64,000 nucleotides of DNA from Bacillus_I endophytica_A (GCF_026790145.1 NZ_JALAMS010000001.1:186001-250000); one strand, 5' to 3'; shown: positions 24,672 through 33,003, counted from the first letter of the stretch. The notes: generated by a model from the letters alone, not told the origin. Translations and numbers: made by a program.

Positions 24672-25680
24672 GAGAGTGGCTTCTTTTGGAGAAGTTATGA
24701 TGCGCTTGCAAGTGCCAGGATATGAGTTCCTGTCACAAGCAAGCACATTAAATTATTCTTTCTCTGGTACAGGAGTAAATGTAACCTCAGCTCTAGCGCG
24801 TTTTGGCCATACGGGGTATCTTGTGTCTACATTACCAGATAACGCAGTTGGTGATGCGGCCGCATCCTATCTTCAGAAATTAGGGATTAACCAGTTGTTC
24901 ATCCACCGAAGCGGGGATTATGTTGGAATGTACTTTTTAGAAAATGGATTTGGGGCGCGCCCTAGTCGCGTTACCTATTCCAATCGATTAGAAAGCAGTT
25001 TCAATACAGCTTCGGAAGGAACGTATAATTTTGAAGAAATTGCACGTAAAATCGATGTTGTGCATTTTTGCGGAATTACACTTGCGATGAATGATTCTAT
25101 CCGCCAACATATGAAAACATTCGCGAAAGCGGTGAAAGAGAATGGTGGCACAGTTGTCTTCGATTGTAACTATCGTCCGTCCCTCTGGGGTGAGGACGGA
25201 TATAAAAAGTCAAAAAGATATTATGAGGAAATGCTAGATTTAGCTGATATCGTCATGATGAACGAAAAAGACGCAATTTTTGTTCTTGGTATGAAAACAG
25301 AGAAAGAAGAACGTACAGAACAACTTGTGGAGCTTATTCCAGCCGTTGCAAAAAAGTACAAAATCTCTGTTATAGCGGGGACGCATCGGTCAATTAACGG
25401 TGACAATACTCATTCATTACGTGGTTTTATATTTAAGAATCAAACATTCACATTTTCTAAGACCGTCACGTTTTCTGTCTATGATAGAATAGGAGCAGGA
25501 GATGCTTATGCAAGTGGTATTATACATGGTGAGATGGAAGGCTTTTCACCAGAAAAAACAGTCGCATTTGCCGCAGCGGCAGGAATGCTTGCGCATACGG
25601 TCGTAGGGGATACCCCTATATCATCGGAAGCAGATATATTCCGAGCGATGACAGAATCAGTGGGCGATGTAGAAAGGTAG
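24664..25680 (+). CDS. PfkB-family sugar kinase, probable 2-keto-3-deoxygluconate kinase
   Basis: A 338-residue ribokinase-fold kinase. N-terminal signature VASFGEVMMRLQVPGYEF and C-terminal PfkB signature DRIGAGDAYASGIIHG near 275, where GAGD holds the catalytic Asp. NYRPSLWG near 167 is typical of KDG kinases. Predicted to phosphorylate 2-keto-3-deoxygluconate with ATP to feed the aldolase just upstream. Its presence implies that the lyase works on unphosphorylated substrate brought in by a permease rather than a PTS. It ends on the base where the regulator gene begins. Confidence 0.85.
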   Translation: MAKRVASFGEVMMRLQVPGYEFLSQASTLNYSFSGTGVNVTSALARFGHTGYLVSTLPDNAVGDAAASYLQKLGINQLFIHRSGDYVGMYFLENGFGARPSRVTYSNRLESSFNTASEGTYNFEEIARKIDVVHFCGITLAMNDSIRQHMKTFAKAVKENGGTVVFDCNYRPSLWGEDGYKKSKRYYEEMLDLADIVMMNEKDAIFVLGMKTEKEERTEQLVELIPAVAKKYKISVIAGTHRSINGDNTHSLRGFIFKNQTFTFSKTVTFSVYDRIGAGDAYASGIIHGEMEGFSPEKTVAFAAAAGMLAHTVVGDTPISSEADIFRAMTESVGDVER

Positions 25681-26405
25681 TGAATGTAACAGTGAACGTA
25701 TCTCGAAAAAAAGGACCATTATATTTACAAATTAAGAATATCTTAAAGGATCGGATTTTACACGGTGTATATCCTATTAAAACGAATATCCCTTCTGAAC
25801 CGCAACTGGAGAATGAATTCAATGTCAGTAAAATTACCATTCGAAATGCAATTAAAGAACTTGTTCAAGAAGGGTATCTCGAAAAGAAGAGTGGTAAAGG
25901 GACAAAAGTCATTCGCAATACTTCCGCTTCAAAACTTTCTAAAGGGAAACGTTTTACAGAAGTTTTAGTAGAAGAAGGTCATAAGATTCAAAGGCAGTTG
26001 TTGCAGGCAGAAGTTGTATGCAATGAAGAGGGAACAGAACCGTACCGATTATTTGGAGAGCATTGTCTTCGTGTTGAACGACTTTATCATCTTGATGATA
26101 TACCGTATATCCATTATACACATTATGTAACGACACAAATTGAAGGCACTGAACGCTCAGACTTAAATACTCAATCCTTGTACGAAGTGATTGAAGAACA
26201 AGATATTTCTTTAGAAAAGTTTCGAGATCAGTTTGCTGTTGCTATTGCTCCTTCTTATGTAGAAGATAGATTACATGTAAAAAGGAAGACACCTTTATTA
26301 AAACGATTGCGCTATTCTTATGATGAAATGGGTAATTTGATTGAGTATAGTGAAGGGTACTACAATACGGAAATGCAACATTATGTTGTAAATTATGATG
26401 TATAA
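25680..26405 (+). CDS. GntR-family transcriptional regulator (HutC/UTRA subfamily)
   Basis: A 241-residue repressor-type protein. The N-terminal winged helix is clear (YLQIKNILKDRI, IPSEPQLENEFNVSKITIRN, GYLEKKSGKGTKV), and the second half is a UTRA ligand-binding domain (about 95-235, with IHYTHYVTTQIEG and RYSYDEMGNLIEYSEGYYN). The start GTG 25680 shares a base with the kinase stop; GTG 25692 is an alternative. It probably senses a pathway intermediate and controls the operon through the palindrome at 21615. Confidence 0.87.
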   Translation: MNVTVNVSRKKGPLYLQIKNILKDRILHGVYPIKTNIPSEPQLENEFNVSKITIRNAIKELVQEGYLEKKSGKGTKVIRNTSASKLSKGKRFTEVLVEEGHKIQRQLLQAEVVCNEEGTEPYRLFGEHCLRVERLYHLDDIPYIHYTHYVTTQIEGTERSDLNTQSLYEVIEEQDISLEKFRDQFAVAIAPSYVEDRLHVKRKTPLLKRLRYSYDEMGNLIEYSEGYYNTEMQHYVVNYDV

Positions 26406-26410
26406 AGGCA

Positions 26411-26438
26411 GCGAGAAAATGTAGCACTCTTTTCTCGC
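26411..26438 (+). repeat. Hairpin between the regulator and gntP genes
   Basis: GCGAGAAAA (26411-26419) pairs with TTTTCTCGC (26430-26438). No U tract follows, so it is more likely an mRNA-stability or partial-termination element than a full terminator. Confidence 0.5.
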
Positions 26439-26445
26439 CGCTCTT

Positions 26446-26460
26446 ATGAAAGCGTTTACT
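26446..26460. promoter_or_regulatory. cre site (CcpA) upstream of gntP
   Basis: ATGAAAGCGTTTACT matches the cre consensus at every fixed position, 25 bases before the permease start. It implies separate catabolite repression of uptake. Confidence 0.82.
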
Positions 26461-26484
26461 TAGTGGGGGAGAGAGGGATTGAAT

Positions 26485-27810
26485 ATGGATATATATGTAT
26501 TAACTATTACTTTATTATCTATTGTAATTGTTATTTTAGGAGTATCATGGTGGAAATGGCATGCCTTTATTAGTTTGACTGTTGCAAGCTTATTTTTAGC
26601 CATTATGTCGGGATTATCAATGGATAAAATTGTTGGTGCCTATGAAACTGGGGTTGGAAGTGTTTTAGGGCATTTGGTTGGAATTTTAGCATTAGGGACA
26701 ATTTTAGGGAAAATCATGTCAGATTCAGGTGCTGGAATGCAAGTAGCCGATTTCTTTGTTCGATTGTTTGGAGTGAAGAAATTACCGTGGGCAATGTTAT
26801 TTTCAGGTTTTATCATCGGAATCCCTGTCTTCTTTGAAGTAGGAATTGTCATCTTATTACCTCTTGTTATTTCTATTCGTAAAACAACAAAACAAAATAT
26901 TTTGCTAATTGCGATACCTGTTATTGCGGGGCTATCTATTGTACATGGTCTTGTACCCCCACATCCAGGAGCTATGACTGCAATCGGTATTTATAATGCT
27001 GATCTCGGAAGAGTCCTTCTTTACTCACTCATTATTGCCCTACCTACAGCTATCATCGCAGGTCCATTGTTTGCAAAATGGGTGCATAAACGAGTGATTC
27101 CTGAAGGAGAGCCAGAGTTAGTTCGTGTGAATACAAGTCTACAAAAATTACCAAGTGTAAGAGTTTCATTTTTCGTTATTCTATTACCTGTTCTATTGAT
27201 GATCTTGTCTGTTGTCGCACCATATATCACAATGCCTAATGTATTGATGAATTTCTTCGTATTTATTGGTAGTCCTGTCATTGCGCTTCTCATCTCTTGT
27301 TTCGCGGCCTTCTACCTACTTGGCATGCGTCAGGGGATGGATAAAAACTTCATTAAAAAATTAACAGATGAAAGCTTATTACCAGTTGGCTCAATTATTT
27401 TGATTATTGGTGCTGGTGGTGGTTTCAAACAAATTCTTATTGATAGTGGCGTAGGAACAACGATTGCGAATATGTCCGAAAGTTTATCTCTATCTCCCAT
27501 TGTTTTAGCATTTATGGTAGCCGGATTAATTCGAATTGCAACAGGTTCAGCAACAGTTGCTTTAACAACAGCAGCCGGAATTGTTTCCCCCATTATTGCA
27601 AATATGTCAGGTGTGAACTTGGAATTACTTGTTATAGCAACAGGAGCAGGATCACTCATGCTCTCACATGTAAACGATGCTGGTTTTTGGCTAGTAAAAG
27701 AATACCTAGGATTAACAGTAAAAGAAACCTTTAAGACATGGACAGTAATGGAGACATTGCTTTCATTTATCGCTTTCGGAGCTGTTTTATTGTTCGATAT
27801 GTTCATTTAA
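26485..27810 (+). CDS. GntP-family sugar-acid:H+ symporter
   Basis: A 441-residue membrane protein with about 12-13 helices, of the gluconate permease family. Typical segments are LGKIMSDSGAGMQVADFF, IGIPVFFEVGIVILLPLV and the late GSLMLSHVNDAGFWLVKEYLGL. GntP proteins import gluconate and related acids with protons. Here the likely cargo is a (possibly N-acylated) amino-sugar acid for the upstream enzymes. I prefer ATG 26485 (GAGAGGG 8 bases ahead) to TTG 26479. It lies after a hairpin and a cre site, and is followed by a terminator. Confidence 0.9.
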   Translation: MDIYVLTITLLSIVIVILGVSWWKWHAFISLTVASLFLAIMSGLSMDKIVGAYETGVGSVLGHLVGILALGTILGKIMSDSGAGMQVADFFVRLFGVKKLPWAMLFSGFIIGIPVFFEVGIVILLPLVISIRKTTKQNILLIAIPVIAGLSIVHGLVPPHPGAMTAIGIYNADLGRVLLYSLIIALPTAIIAGPLFAKWVHKRVIPEGEPELVRVNTSLQKLPSVRVSFFVILLPVLLMILSVVAPYITMPNVLMNFFVFIGSPVIALLISCFAAFYLLGMRQGMDKNFIKKLTDESLLPVGSIILIIGAGGGFKQILIDSGVGTTIANMSESLSLSPIVLAFMVAGLIRIATGSATVALTTAAGIVSPIIANMSGVNLELLVIATGAGSLMLSHVNDAGFWLVKEYLGLTVKETFKTWTVMETLLSFIAFGAVLLFDMFI

Positions 27811-27813
27811 AGG

Positions 27814-27856
27814 CAAACTCCTTCTGCAGATCTGTAGAAGGAGTTTGTCTTTATTT
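27814..27856 (+). terminator. Terminator after gntP
   Basis: CAAACTCCTTCT (27814-27825) pairs with AGAAGGAGTTTG (27836-27847), followed by a T-rich stretch. Confidence 0.85.
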
Positions 27857-27942
27857 TATAAGGGAAAAGTACTTTGATGGACACGTAAATTTGAAGTACA
27901 GATGTGAGAGCGGAAAACTTTGGTGGAATGGATATATTAGGG

Positions 27943-28014
27943 ATATAGTCTGAAGGAAGAAACAAGAAGATAATAGAAGACTATATACATAACTAGATTC
28001 AATCTGATATAGTC
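27943..28014. repeat. Three copies of an ATATAGTC element before the DDAH gene
   Basis: ATATAGTCT at 27943-27951, its inverted copy AGACTATAT at 27978-27986, and GATATAGTC at 28006-28014. The 296-base gap they lie in holds no gene. They may be operator half-sites for the DDAH-family gene. Confidence 0.4.
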
Positions 28015-28106
28015 GCAGCCCATCTAGGCCATCGAAATTTCTACATGTTATATCTTCATGAAAAACGGGAACAATAAACATAACGTATATAGAGGAGGAA
28101 AAAAAC

Positions 28107-28964
28107 TTGCTACCAGAACAATCATTTCAACCACTTGTTCCAAGATGTAACACTGAATATGAACCATTACGTGATGTGTTTTTATGTGAACCAAAGCATA
28201 TGACAATTGTCGATGTGATTAACGAAACACAGAAGCATTTTAAAGATGAAAATATTAACGTCGAAAAAGCCATGGCACAGCATAAACAGTTTGTAGATAC
28301 GTTAAGAAAGTATAATGTAAATGTTCATCTTTTAACTCCTGGTGAAGATCGTCCAGAGCAGGTTTTTGCAAGAGACATCGGCTTTACGATTGGAGGTAAA
28401 GTGTTTATTGCTGGTATGAGCAATGATATTCGTTTTGATGAGCAGAAAGTGTTAAAGCAGGAGTTAAAAAGCTTAGGAATCGATTACATAGATTTAAAAG
28501 GGACGAACATTGAAGGCGGAGATGTTGTTGTTGATGGAGATCATGTTTTTGTCGGAATTAGTGACCGTACAACAGAAGAAGCAGTAGACGTATTAAGAGG
28601 GCATCTGGAAGGCTATGAAGTTGTTCCTATTCCATTTCATCCTAAATATCTCCATTTAGACTGTGTATTTAATATTTTATCTCCAAAGGAAGCTCTTGTA
28701 TTTAGAGGAGCAATGGAAGAGAAATATGAAACTGTATTAGCGAAACATTATGATTTAATTCATGTTGAAGAAGATGAACAGTTTACGTTGGGAGTGAACG
28801 TGCTTTCAATTGGAAACAAAAAGGTCATCAGCTTGCCAATTAATAAGAATACAAATAAAGAATTGAAAAAACGAGGCTATGAAATCATTGAAGTGGATAT
28901 TACAGAAATTATTAAATCAGGCGGTTCCTTCCGCTGTTGTTCAATGCCTATTATAAGAAAATAA
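28107..28964 (+). CDS. Dimethylarginine dimethylaminohydrolase family protein (YkgA type)
   Basis: A 285-residue cytosolic guanidine-modifying enzyme fold. Active-site residues are visible: Asp in QVFARDIGF (about 93), Glu/Asp in GTNIEGGDVV (about 138), His in KYLHLDCVFN (about 192) and the nucleophile Cys in SFRCCSMPI (near 278). DDAH releases citrulline and dimethylamine from methylated arginine; whether this member uses that substrate is unknown. Start TTG 28107 with GAGGAGG 8 bases ahead. Single gene ending at a bidirectional terminator. A link with the arginine cluster further on is possible but not shown. Confidence 0.87.
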   Translation: MLPEQSFQPLVPRCNTEYEPLRDVFLCEPKHMTIVDVINETQKHFKDENINVEKAMAQHKQFVDTLRKYNVNVHLLTPGEDRPEQVFARDIGFTIGGKVFIAGMSNDIRFDEQKVLKQELKSLGIDYIDLKGTNIEGGDVVVDGDHVFVGISDRTTEEAVDVLRGHLEGYEVVPIPFHPKYLHLDCVFNILSPKEALVFRGAMEEKYETVLAKHYDLIHVEEDEQFTLGVNVLSIGNKKVISLPINKNTNKELKKRGYEIIEVDITEIIKSGGSFRCCSMPIIRK

Positions 28965-28996
28965 AAGAGCGGCTTTTAAAGCCGCTCTTTTATTTT
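28963..28996. terminator. Bidirectional terminator
   Basis: AAAAGAGCGGC (28963-28973) pairs with GCCGCTCTTTT (28981-28991) between converging genes. Confidence 0.92.
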
Positions 28997-30491
28997 ATGC
29001 ACTTTTAGAATTACCTTCCTCTTTATTCGTACTATAGAATAGTGTGTTTACAACATCATTTCTAGAACGCTGTGCTTTTTTTACAAAGAAAGGATTTATA
29101 ATGGCCATTGTTACGACGTTTGCGCTAAGGCCCCAGAAACCTTCATAAATACCAAAGGATGAACCTGTTGAATAAACCGTAAAAGTTACAATAAGTCCGA
29201 CTAAGAGTCCAAAGGTAGTTGCTTCTTTTGTTTGATTACGCCAAAATAAGCTGATGACAATTGCCGGGAAAATCTGAACCATTCCAGATACTCCTAAGAG
29301 TTGTAAAGAAACAAGAGCTTGTGGGAAAAGGAGCCCAAATAAAAGAGCAAGGCCAATAACAACAAATACCATTGAACGAGTTACAAGTGTTAATGTTTTA
29401 GGAGTTACATCTGGCTTAATCAAATCGCGATAAATGTTATTCGCAAATAGATTTGATGCTCCGATTGCCATGATTGAACAAGGAATTAAAGAAGCAAGAG
29501 CAATTGTTGAGTAAGCAAGTCCTTGTCCAACTCCACCGTATGAAATTTGAATGAGATTTAATAGAGCGAACTTTGGATTTGTATCTTCAGGAAGAACCAG
29601 AGCAGCGACAAACCCAAGGAAAATAACGAGAATAAGCACAATATTATATAAAGGCAAGAAGATAGCATTTTTACGAAGTGAAGCTGCACTTTTTGCTGTA
29701 AATACACCTGTTGCTGCATGAGCCCACATAAAGAGCGCAAGTGCTGATACAAGGGAAGCGGTAATGAACCATGGAATTCCTTTTGGACCTTCCGTTGGGA
29801 GTGTAAGCATTTCAGGTGCTTCTTGTGAAATCTTATTAATCATTGTTCCCCAGTCCCCAAAATGAATAATAGGAAGAGACACAACCATGAAAAGCATAAT
29901 AACCCAAACTAAAATATCTTTAATAATAGCTGTATACGTAGGACCTTTAATTCCGCTAAAAAATGTATAAAGACCAACAAGAAGAAAGGAGATAATAACA
30001 ACTACCTTTACATTGATATAACCTGTACCTGCAGCAGTAAGAGTGTCTTGAATCCCGCTAAGCTGTAAGCAAATGTAAGGGATAAGCATAAGTACACCAA
30101 CAATAGCGATTAAAGAAGATAGAAACTTGCTGCTAAACCGTTCACGAGCATAATCGGCAAGTGTTGTTAAACGATGTTTGTTTGCGACACTCCACAGTTT
30201 TGGTAAGAAAAAGTAAGAGATGAAAAAAGCAATAACAGAATATGGAATCGCAAAGAAAGCAGTGCTCCCTCCTTGGTAAGCAGTACTTGTTAAACCGAGG
30301 AACGTATATGCTGTATAAAGATCTGCCCCAACTAATAGCCAAACAAGAATACTACCAAAACGTCTTCCTCCAACAGACCATTCTTCAACAGAGCTTCGCG
30401 ATGATTTGTCCCGCCCTGCTAGAAAACCAATAAAGACAACAGCTAAAATGATACAACATGTGATTAACAGTGCTGTTAAATTTCCTTGCAT
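28995..30491 (-). CDS. Sodium:solute symporter family protein (YhjB type)
   Basis: A 498-residue membrane protein of the SSS family (about 13 helices). Features: VEEWSVGGRRFGSILVWLLVG near residue 35, LADYARERFSSKF near 107, and the sodium-symporter signature region IALASLIPCSIMAIGASNLFANNIYRD near 325-350. Substrate unknown, probably a small carboxylate or amino compound. It is made with a small DUF3311 partner: the ATG overlaps the partner's stop by one base. B. subtilis yhjC-yhjB has the same arrangement. Confidence 0.9.
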   Translation of the reverse strand: MQGNLTALLITCCIILAVVFIGFLAGRDKSSRSSVEEWSVGGRRFGSILVWLLVGADLYTAYTFLGLTSTAYQGGSTAFFAIPYSVIAFFISYFFLPKLWSVANKHRLTTLADYARERFSSKFLSSLIAIVGVLMLIPYICLQLSGIQDTLTAAGTGYINVKVVVIISFLLVGLYTFFSGIKGPTYTAIIKDILVWVIMLFMVVSLPIIHFGDWGTMINKISQEAPEMLTLPTEGPKGIPWFITASLVSALALFMWAHAATGVFTAKSAASLRKNAIFLPLYNIVLILVIFLGFVAALVLPEDTNPKFALLNLIQISYGGVGQGLAYSTIALASLIPCSIMAIGASNLFANNIYRDLIKPDVTPKTLTLVTRSMVFVVIGLALLFGLLFPQALVSLQLLGVSGMVQIFPAIVISLFWRNQTKEATTFGLLVGLIVTFTVYSTGSSFGIYEGFWGLSANVVTMAIINPFFVKKAQRSRNDVVNTLFYSTNKEEGNSKSA

Positions 30492-30694
30492 TACTCAACA
30501 TCTCCTTCTGTACTTTGTACACGATAAATAATAAATGTAATAATAGGCGTTAAAATAATCCAAAGAAAGAGCCAAAAATGAAGTAGTGGTAATCCAAAAA
30601 TAATAGGATGAATGCGGTTTACGAGAGGTAAAAAAGCAAACTGACCTATAAATGGAATTAATGATAATAAGAATATTGTGAATTTTTTGTTCAA
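30491..30694 (-). CDS. DUF3311 small membrane protein (YhjC type), symporter partner
   Basis: A 67-residue protein with two membrane helices (FTIFLLSLIPFIGQFAF and LLHFWLFLWIILTPIITFIIY). DUF3311 proteins are usually encoded just before an SSS transporter, as here, and are thought to be an accessory subunit. I chose TTG 30692-30694 with AGGAGG 7 bases ahead; an upstream ATG at 30724 lacks a ribosome site. Its TAA shares one base with the symporter ATG. Confidence 0.82.
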   Translation of the reverse strand: MNKKFTIFLLSLIPFIGQFAFLPLVNRIHPIIFGLPLLHFWLFLWIILTPIITFIIYRVQSTEGDVE

Positions 30695-30817
30695 TTTAAA
30701 TCCTCCTATCTTACGTATGACCAACTAGGTTGTGATAATGTTCACTATGATAGCAATTCTGACATAATTAAGCAAGAGAATATTATTAAAATAGTTTGAT
30801 AAAATAGAAATTTTAAA

Positions 30818-30832
30818 AAATAACGCTTTCAT
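30818..30832 (-). promoter_or_regulatory. Candidate cre site for the yhjC-yhjB pair
   Basis: On the minus strand ATGAAAGCGTTATTT fits WTGNAANCGNWNNCW with one mismatch (T for C), 124 bases before the DUF3311 start. Confidence 0.5.
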
Positions 30833-30956
30833 CTTAAGTTATTTATTTTTAATATTGTTTTTCAATTTACATAAAGGAAAAAGAAAATATTTATAAAAAA
30901 TAGGCAGCGGACATCTTCCTGACACATTCAATTGTTACATTATGAAAGAAGAACAA

Positions 30957-31007
30957 AAGAGCTTATGCTTATCTCCATAAAGATGCCTCTCTCCGGCATA
31001 AGCTCTT
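30957..31007. repeat. 12-bp inverted repeat in the foldase leader
   Basis: AAGAGCTTATGC (30957-30968) pairs exactly with GCATAAGCTCTT (30996-31007), loop 27 bases. On the + strand no U tract follows; on the - strand TTTTGTTCTTC follows, so it may act as a weak leftward terminator. Confidence 0.5.
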
Positions 31008-31065
31008 CCCTGTAAAAAATACATGCTAAACAAGCATTATAGAATAGAAAAAAGGAGTTTAAAAG

Positions 31066-31947
31066 ATGAAGAAACTATTTAAACGTAAGGTTATGTATAT
31101 TATTTTAAGCGTAGCTCTTGTCGCACTCATTGTTTGCGGTGGATGGGTTTATTCAAAAGAAAAAGTTGTTGCGAGCGTTGACGGAAGCGATATTACCAAA
31201 GACGATGTGTATAACCTTCTAGCAGACCAAAATGGAGCAGCAGCTGTTGATACTCTTATTACCGAGAAGATTATCGATAAAGAAGCCGAAAAGGAAGATA
31301 TTAAGATTACGGCTAAGCAAGTGAATCAAGAGTTGGATGATTTAAAAGAACAATATGGTGGAGAAGATGCGTTTAATCAGACACTTGAAGCAAGTGGTGT
31401 GTCGTTAAGCTCTCTTAAAGAAGATATTAAAAAGAATAAAGAGATTGAAGAACTTTTACGACCATCCATTAAAATTACAGAAAAGGAAATGAAAGAATAC
31501 TTTAATGAAAATAAAGATAGTTTTGCACAAGCAGCGCAAGTGAAAGCAAGTCACATTTTAGTTGATGATGAAAAAACAGCTAAGGAAATTAAAGAGAAGT
31601 TAGATAAAGGAGAAGATTTTGCAACATTAGCGAAAAAATATTCCACAGACACGGCAACAAGTGAAAGTGGTGGAGAGCTTGGATACTTTGAAGAAGGCAC
31701 AATGACTGATGAATTTGATAAAAAAGCTTTCTCGATGAAGAAGGGAGAAATTAGTGACCCTGTCAAAACAGACTATGGCTATCATATTATTAAGGTAGAA
31801 GATGTTAAAGAAGCCAAACAAGCAAGTTATAAAGATAGCAAAGCACAAGTAAAAGAAGCAATCTTCAACGAGAAACTTCAAACAGAATATTCAACATGGT
31901 TAGAGAAGAAGAAAAAAGAATATGATATAATAAACAGTTTTGAATAA
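31066..31947 (+). CDS. PrsA-like peptidyl-prolyl isomerase (parvulin foldase), membrane-anchored
   Basis: An extracytoplasmic folding catalyst of 293 residues. Residues 9-29 form one membrane helix, followed by a SurA/PrsA N-domain (about 35-140) and a parvulin domain (about 153-243: KASHILVDDEKTAKEI, GGELGYFEEGTMTDEFDKKAF, TDYGYHIIKVEDV). The expected lipobox is poor: LIVC has Val where Gly, Ala or Ser is normal, so it may be a plain membrane-anchored form like B. subtilis YacD rather than a true lipoprotein. AAAGGAG precedes the ATG. Single gene with a strong terminator. Confidence 0.88.
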   Translation: MKKLFKRKVMYIILSVALVALIVCGGWVYSKEKVVASVDGSDITKDDVYNLLADQNGAAAVDTLITEKIIDKEAEKEDIKITAKQVNQELDDLKEQYGGEDAFNQTLEASGVSLSSLKEDIKKNKEIEELLRPSIKITEKEMKEYFNENKDSFAQAAQVKASHILVDDEKTAKEIKEKLDKGEDFATLAKKYSTDTATSESGGELGYFEEGTMTDEFDKKAFSMKKGEISDPVKTDYGYHIIKVEDVKEAKQASYKDSKAQVKEAIFNEKLQTEYSTWLEKKKKEYDIINSFE

Positions 31948-31996
31948 TAAAAGACCTCCCCTTTTAGCATACCTATGTTAAAAGGGGAGGTCTTTC
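31948..31996 (+). terminator. Terminator after the foldase gene
   Basis: 17-bp perfect stem, arms 31948-31964 and 31977-31993, starting right after the stop codon. Confidence 0.93.
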
Positions 31997-32092
31997 TTGT
32001 TTGAAAATAAATCTTTTGGATTATATAGAAAAAGTTTAAAAAAAGTTTTAGCTATATTATCTATATGAAGTAATACATATTAACTATATATG

Positions 32093-32109
32093 TGTAAGAA
32101 TCTGTAACA
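32093..32109 (+). promoter_or_regulatory. TnrA/GlnR box upstream of glnQHMP
   Basis: TGTAAGAATCTGTAACA fits TGTNANAWWWTNTNACA at all fixed bases, with a single C in the central W tract. Its centre (32101) is about 50 bp before the start predicted from the promoter at 32116-32144, the usual TnrA activation distance. Confidence 0.78.
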
Positions 32110-32115
32110 AGCTTG

Positions 32116-32144
32116 TTTACTTTGATAGAGAAAGGTGTTAGAAT
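32116..32144 (+). promoter_or_regulatory. Candidate TnrA-dependent promoter of glnQ
   Basis: TTTACT (32116-32121), 17-bp spacer, TAGAAT (32139-32144). A second possible promoter nearer the gene is TTGACA (32166-32171) with TATATA or TATAAT about 32189-32196. Confidence 0.55.
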
Positions 32145-32255
32145 TTACTAAAATATCAGAAGATTTTGACATATACACTCTTTAACTTTATATAATTGAA
32201 GTAAGCTTATCTTTATTTAAACGTGTATAGATAAAAAGCACTTAGGGGGCCCATT

Positions 32256-32984
32256 ATGATTACATTTGAGGGAGTTAACAAGCATTATGGAGATTTTCAT
32301 GTTTTAAAGGATATTAACCTCGAAATTCATAAAGGAGAAGTTGTCGTTGTAATTGGTCCATCTGGCTCTGGAAAAAGTACAATGCTTCGCTGTATTAATA
32401 GGCTTGAAACAATCTCAGATGGCAAGCTTCTTGTGAACAGCGCAAGAGTAGATGATAAAAAAACGGATATTAACAAGCTTCGTCGCAACATTGGAATGGT
32501 ATTTCAGCACTTTCATCTTTATCCACACAAAACAGTGCTTCAAAATATAACACTTGCTCCAATGAAAGTACTAGGGATTTCCCAAGAAGAAGCAAAAGAA
32601 ACGGCTATGTATTATTTGAATAAAGTTGGCATTCCTGACAAAGCTTCCTCGTATCCATCACAGTTATCAGGAGGACAGCAGCAGCGTGTTGCCATTGCAA
32701 GGGGCCTTGCAATGAAGCCTGAAGTTATGCTTTTTGATGAACCAACCTCTGCTCTTGATCCAGAAATGATTGGAGAGGTATTAGACGTTATGAAAGCTCT
32801 TGCGAAAGAAGGAATGACAATGGTGGTTGTAACACACGAGATGGGTTTTGCTCGTGAAGTAGCAGACCGTGTCGTCTTTATGGATGAAGGAAGAATCATT
32901 GAAGAGGCTACACCGGCTGAATTTTATGCGAACCCGCGTGAAGAGCGAGCTCGTTTATTTTTAAGCCGTATTTTAAATCATTAA
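32256..32984 (+). CDS. glnQ: Glutamine ABC transporter ATP-binding protein
   Basis: A 242-residue ATPase of the polar amino acid (PAAT) family that powers uptake. Walker A GPSGSGKST (about 34), signature LSGGQQQR (about 136), Walker B VMLFDEPTSALD (about 157) and the switch His in VVVTHEMGF (about 190). The four-gene order ATPase, binding protein, permease, permease equals B. subtilis glnQHMP, which is the basis for the glutamine assignment; aspartate or glutamate transport cannot be excluded. Preceded by a TnrA-type box, so it should be made under nitrogen limitation. Confidence 0.9.
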   Translation: MITFEGVNKHYGDFHVLKDINLEIHKGEVVVVIGPSGSGKSTMLRCINRLETISDGKLLVNSARVDDKKTDINKLRRNIGMVFQHFHLYPHKTVLQNITLAPMKVLGISQEEAKETAMYYLNKVGIPDKASSYPSQLSGGQQQRVAIARGLAMKPEVMLFDEPTSALDPEMIGEVLDVMKALAKEGMTMVVVTHEMGFAREVADRVVFMDEGRIIEEATPAEFYANPREERARLFLSRILNH

Positions 32985-33003
32985 TTATTTAGGGGGAGTA
33001 GCT

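Larger units (their letters stand above)
30695..31065. other. 371-base region upstream of the symporter and foldase genes
   Basis: No gene seen. It is very AT-rich. It holds a one-mismatch cre (30818-30832) on the symporter side and a 12-bp inverted repeat (30957-31007) plus a small ATGCT/AGCAT hairpin in the foldase leader. Confidence 0.5.

Noticed and set aside
31997..32255. T-box or riboswitch before glnQ or ilvE
   Set aside because: No T-box motif (GGTGG with a terminator/antiterminator pair) or known riboswitch core could be found in these leaders.
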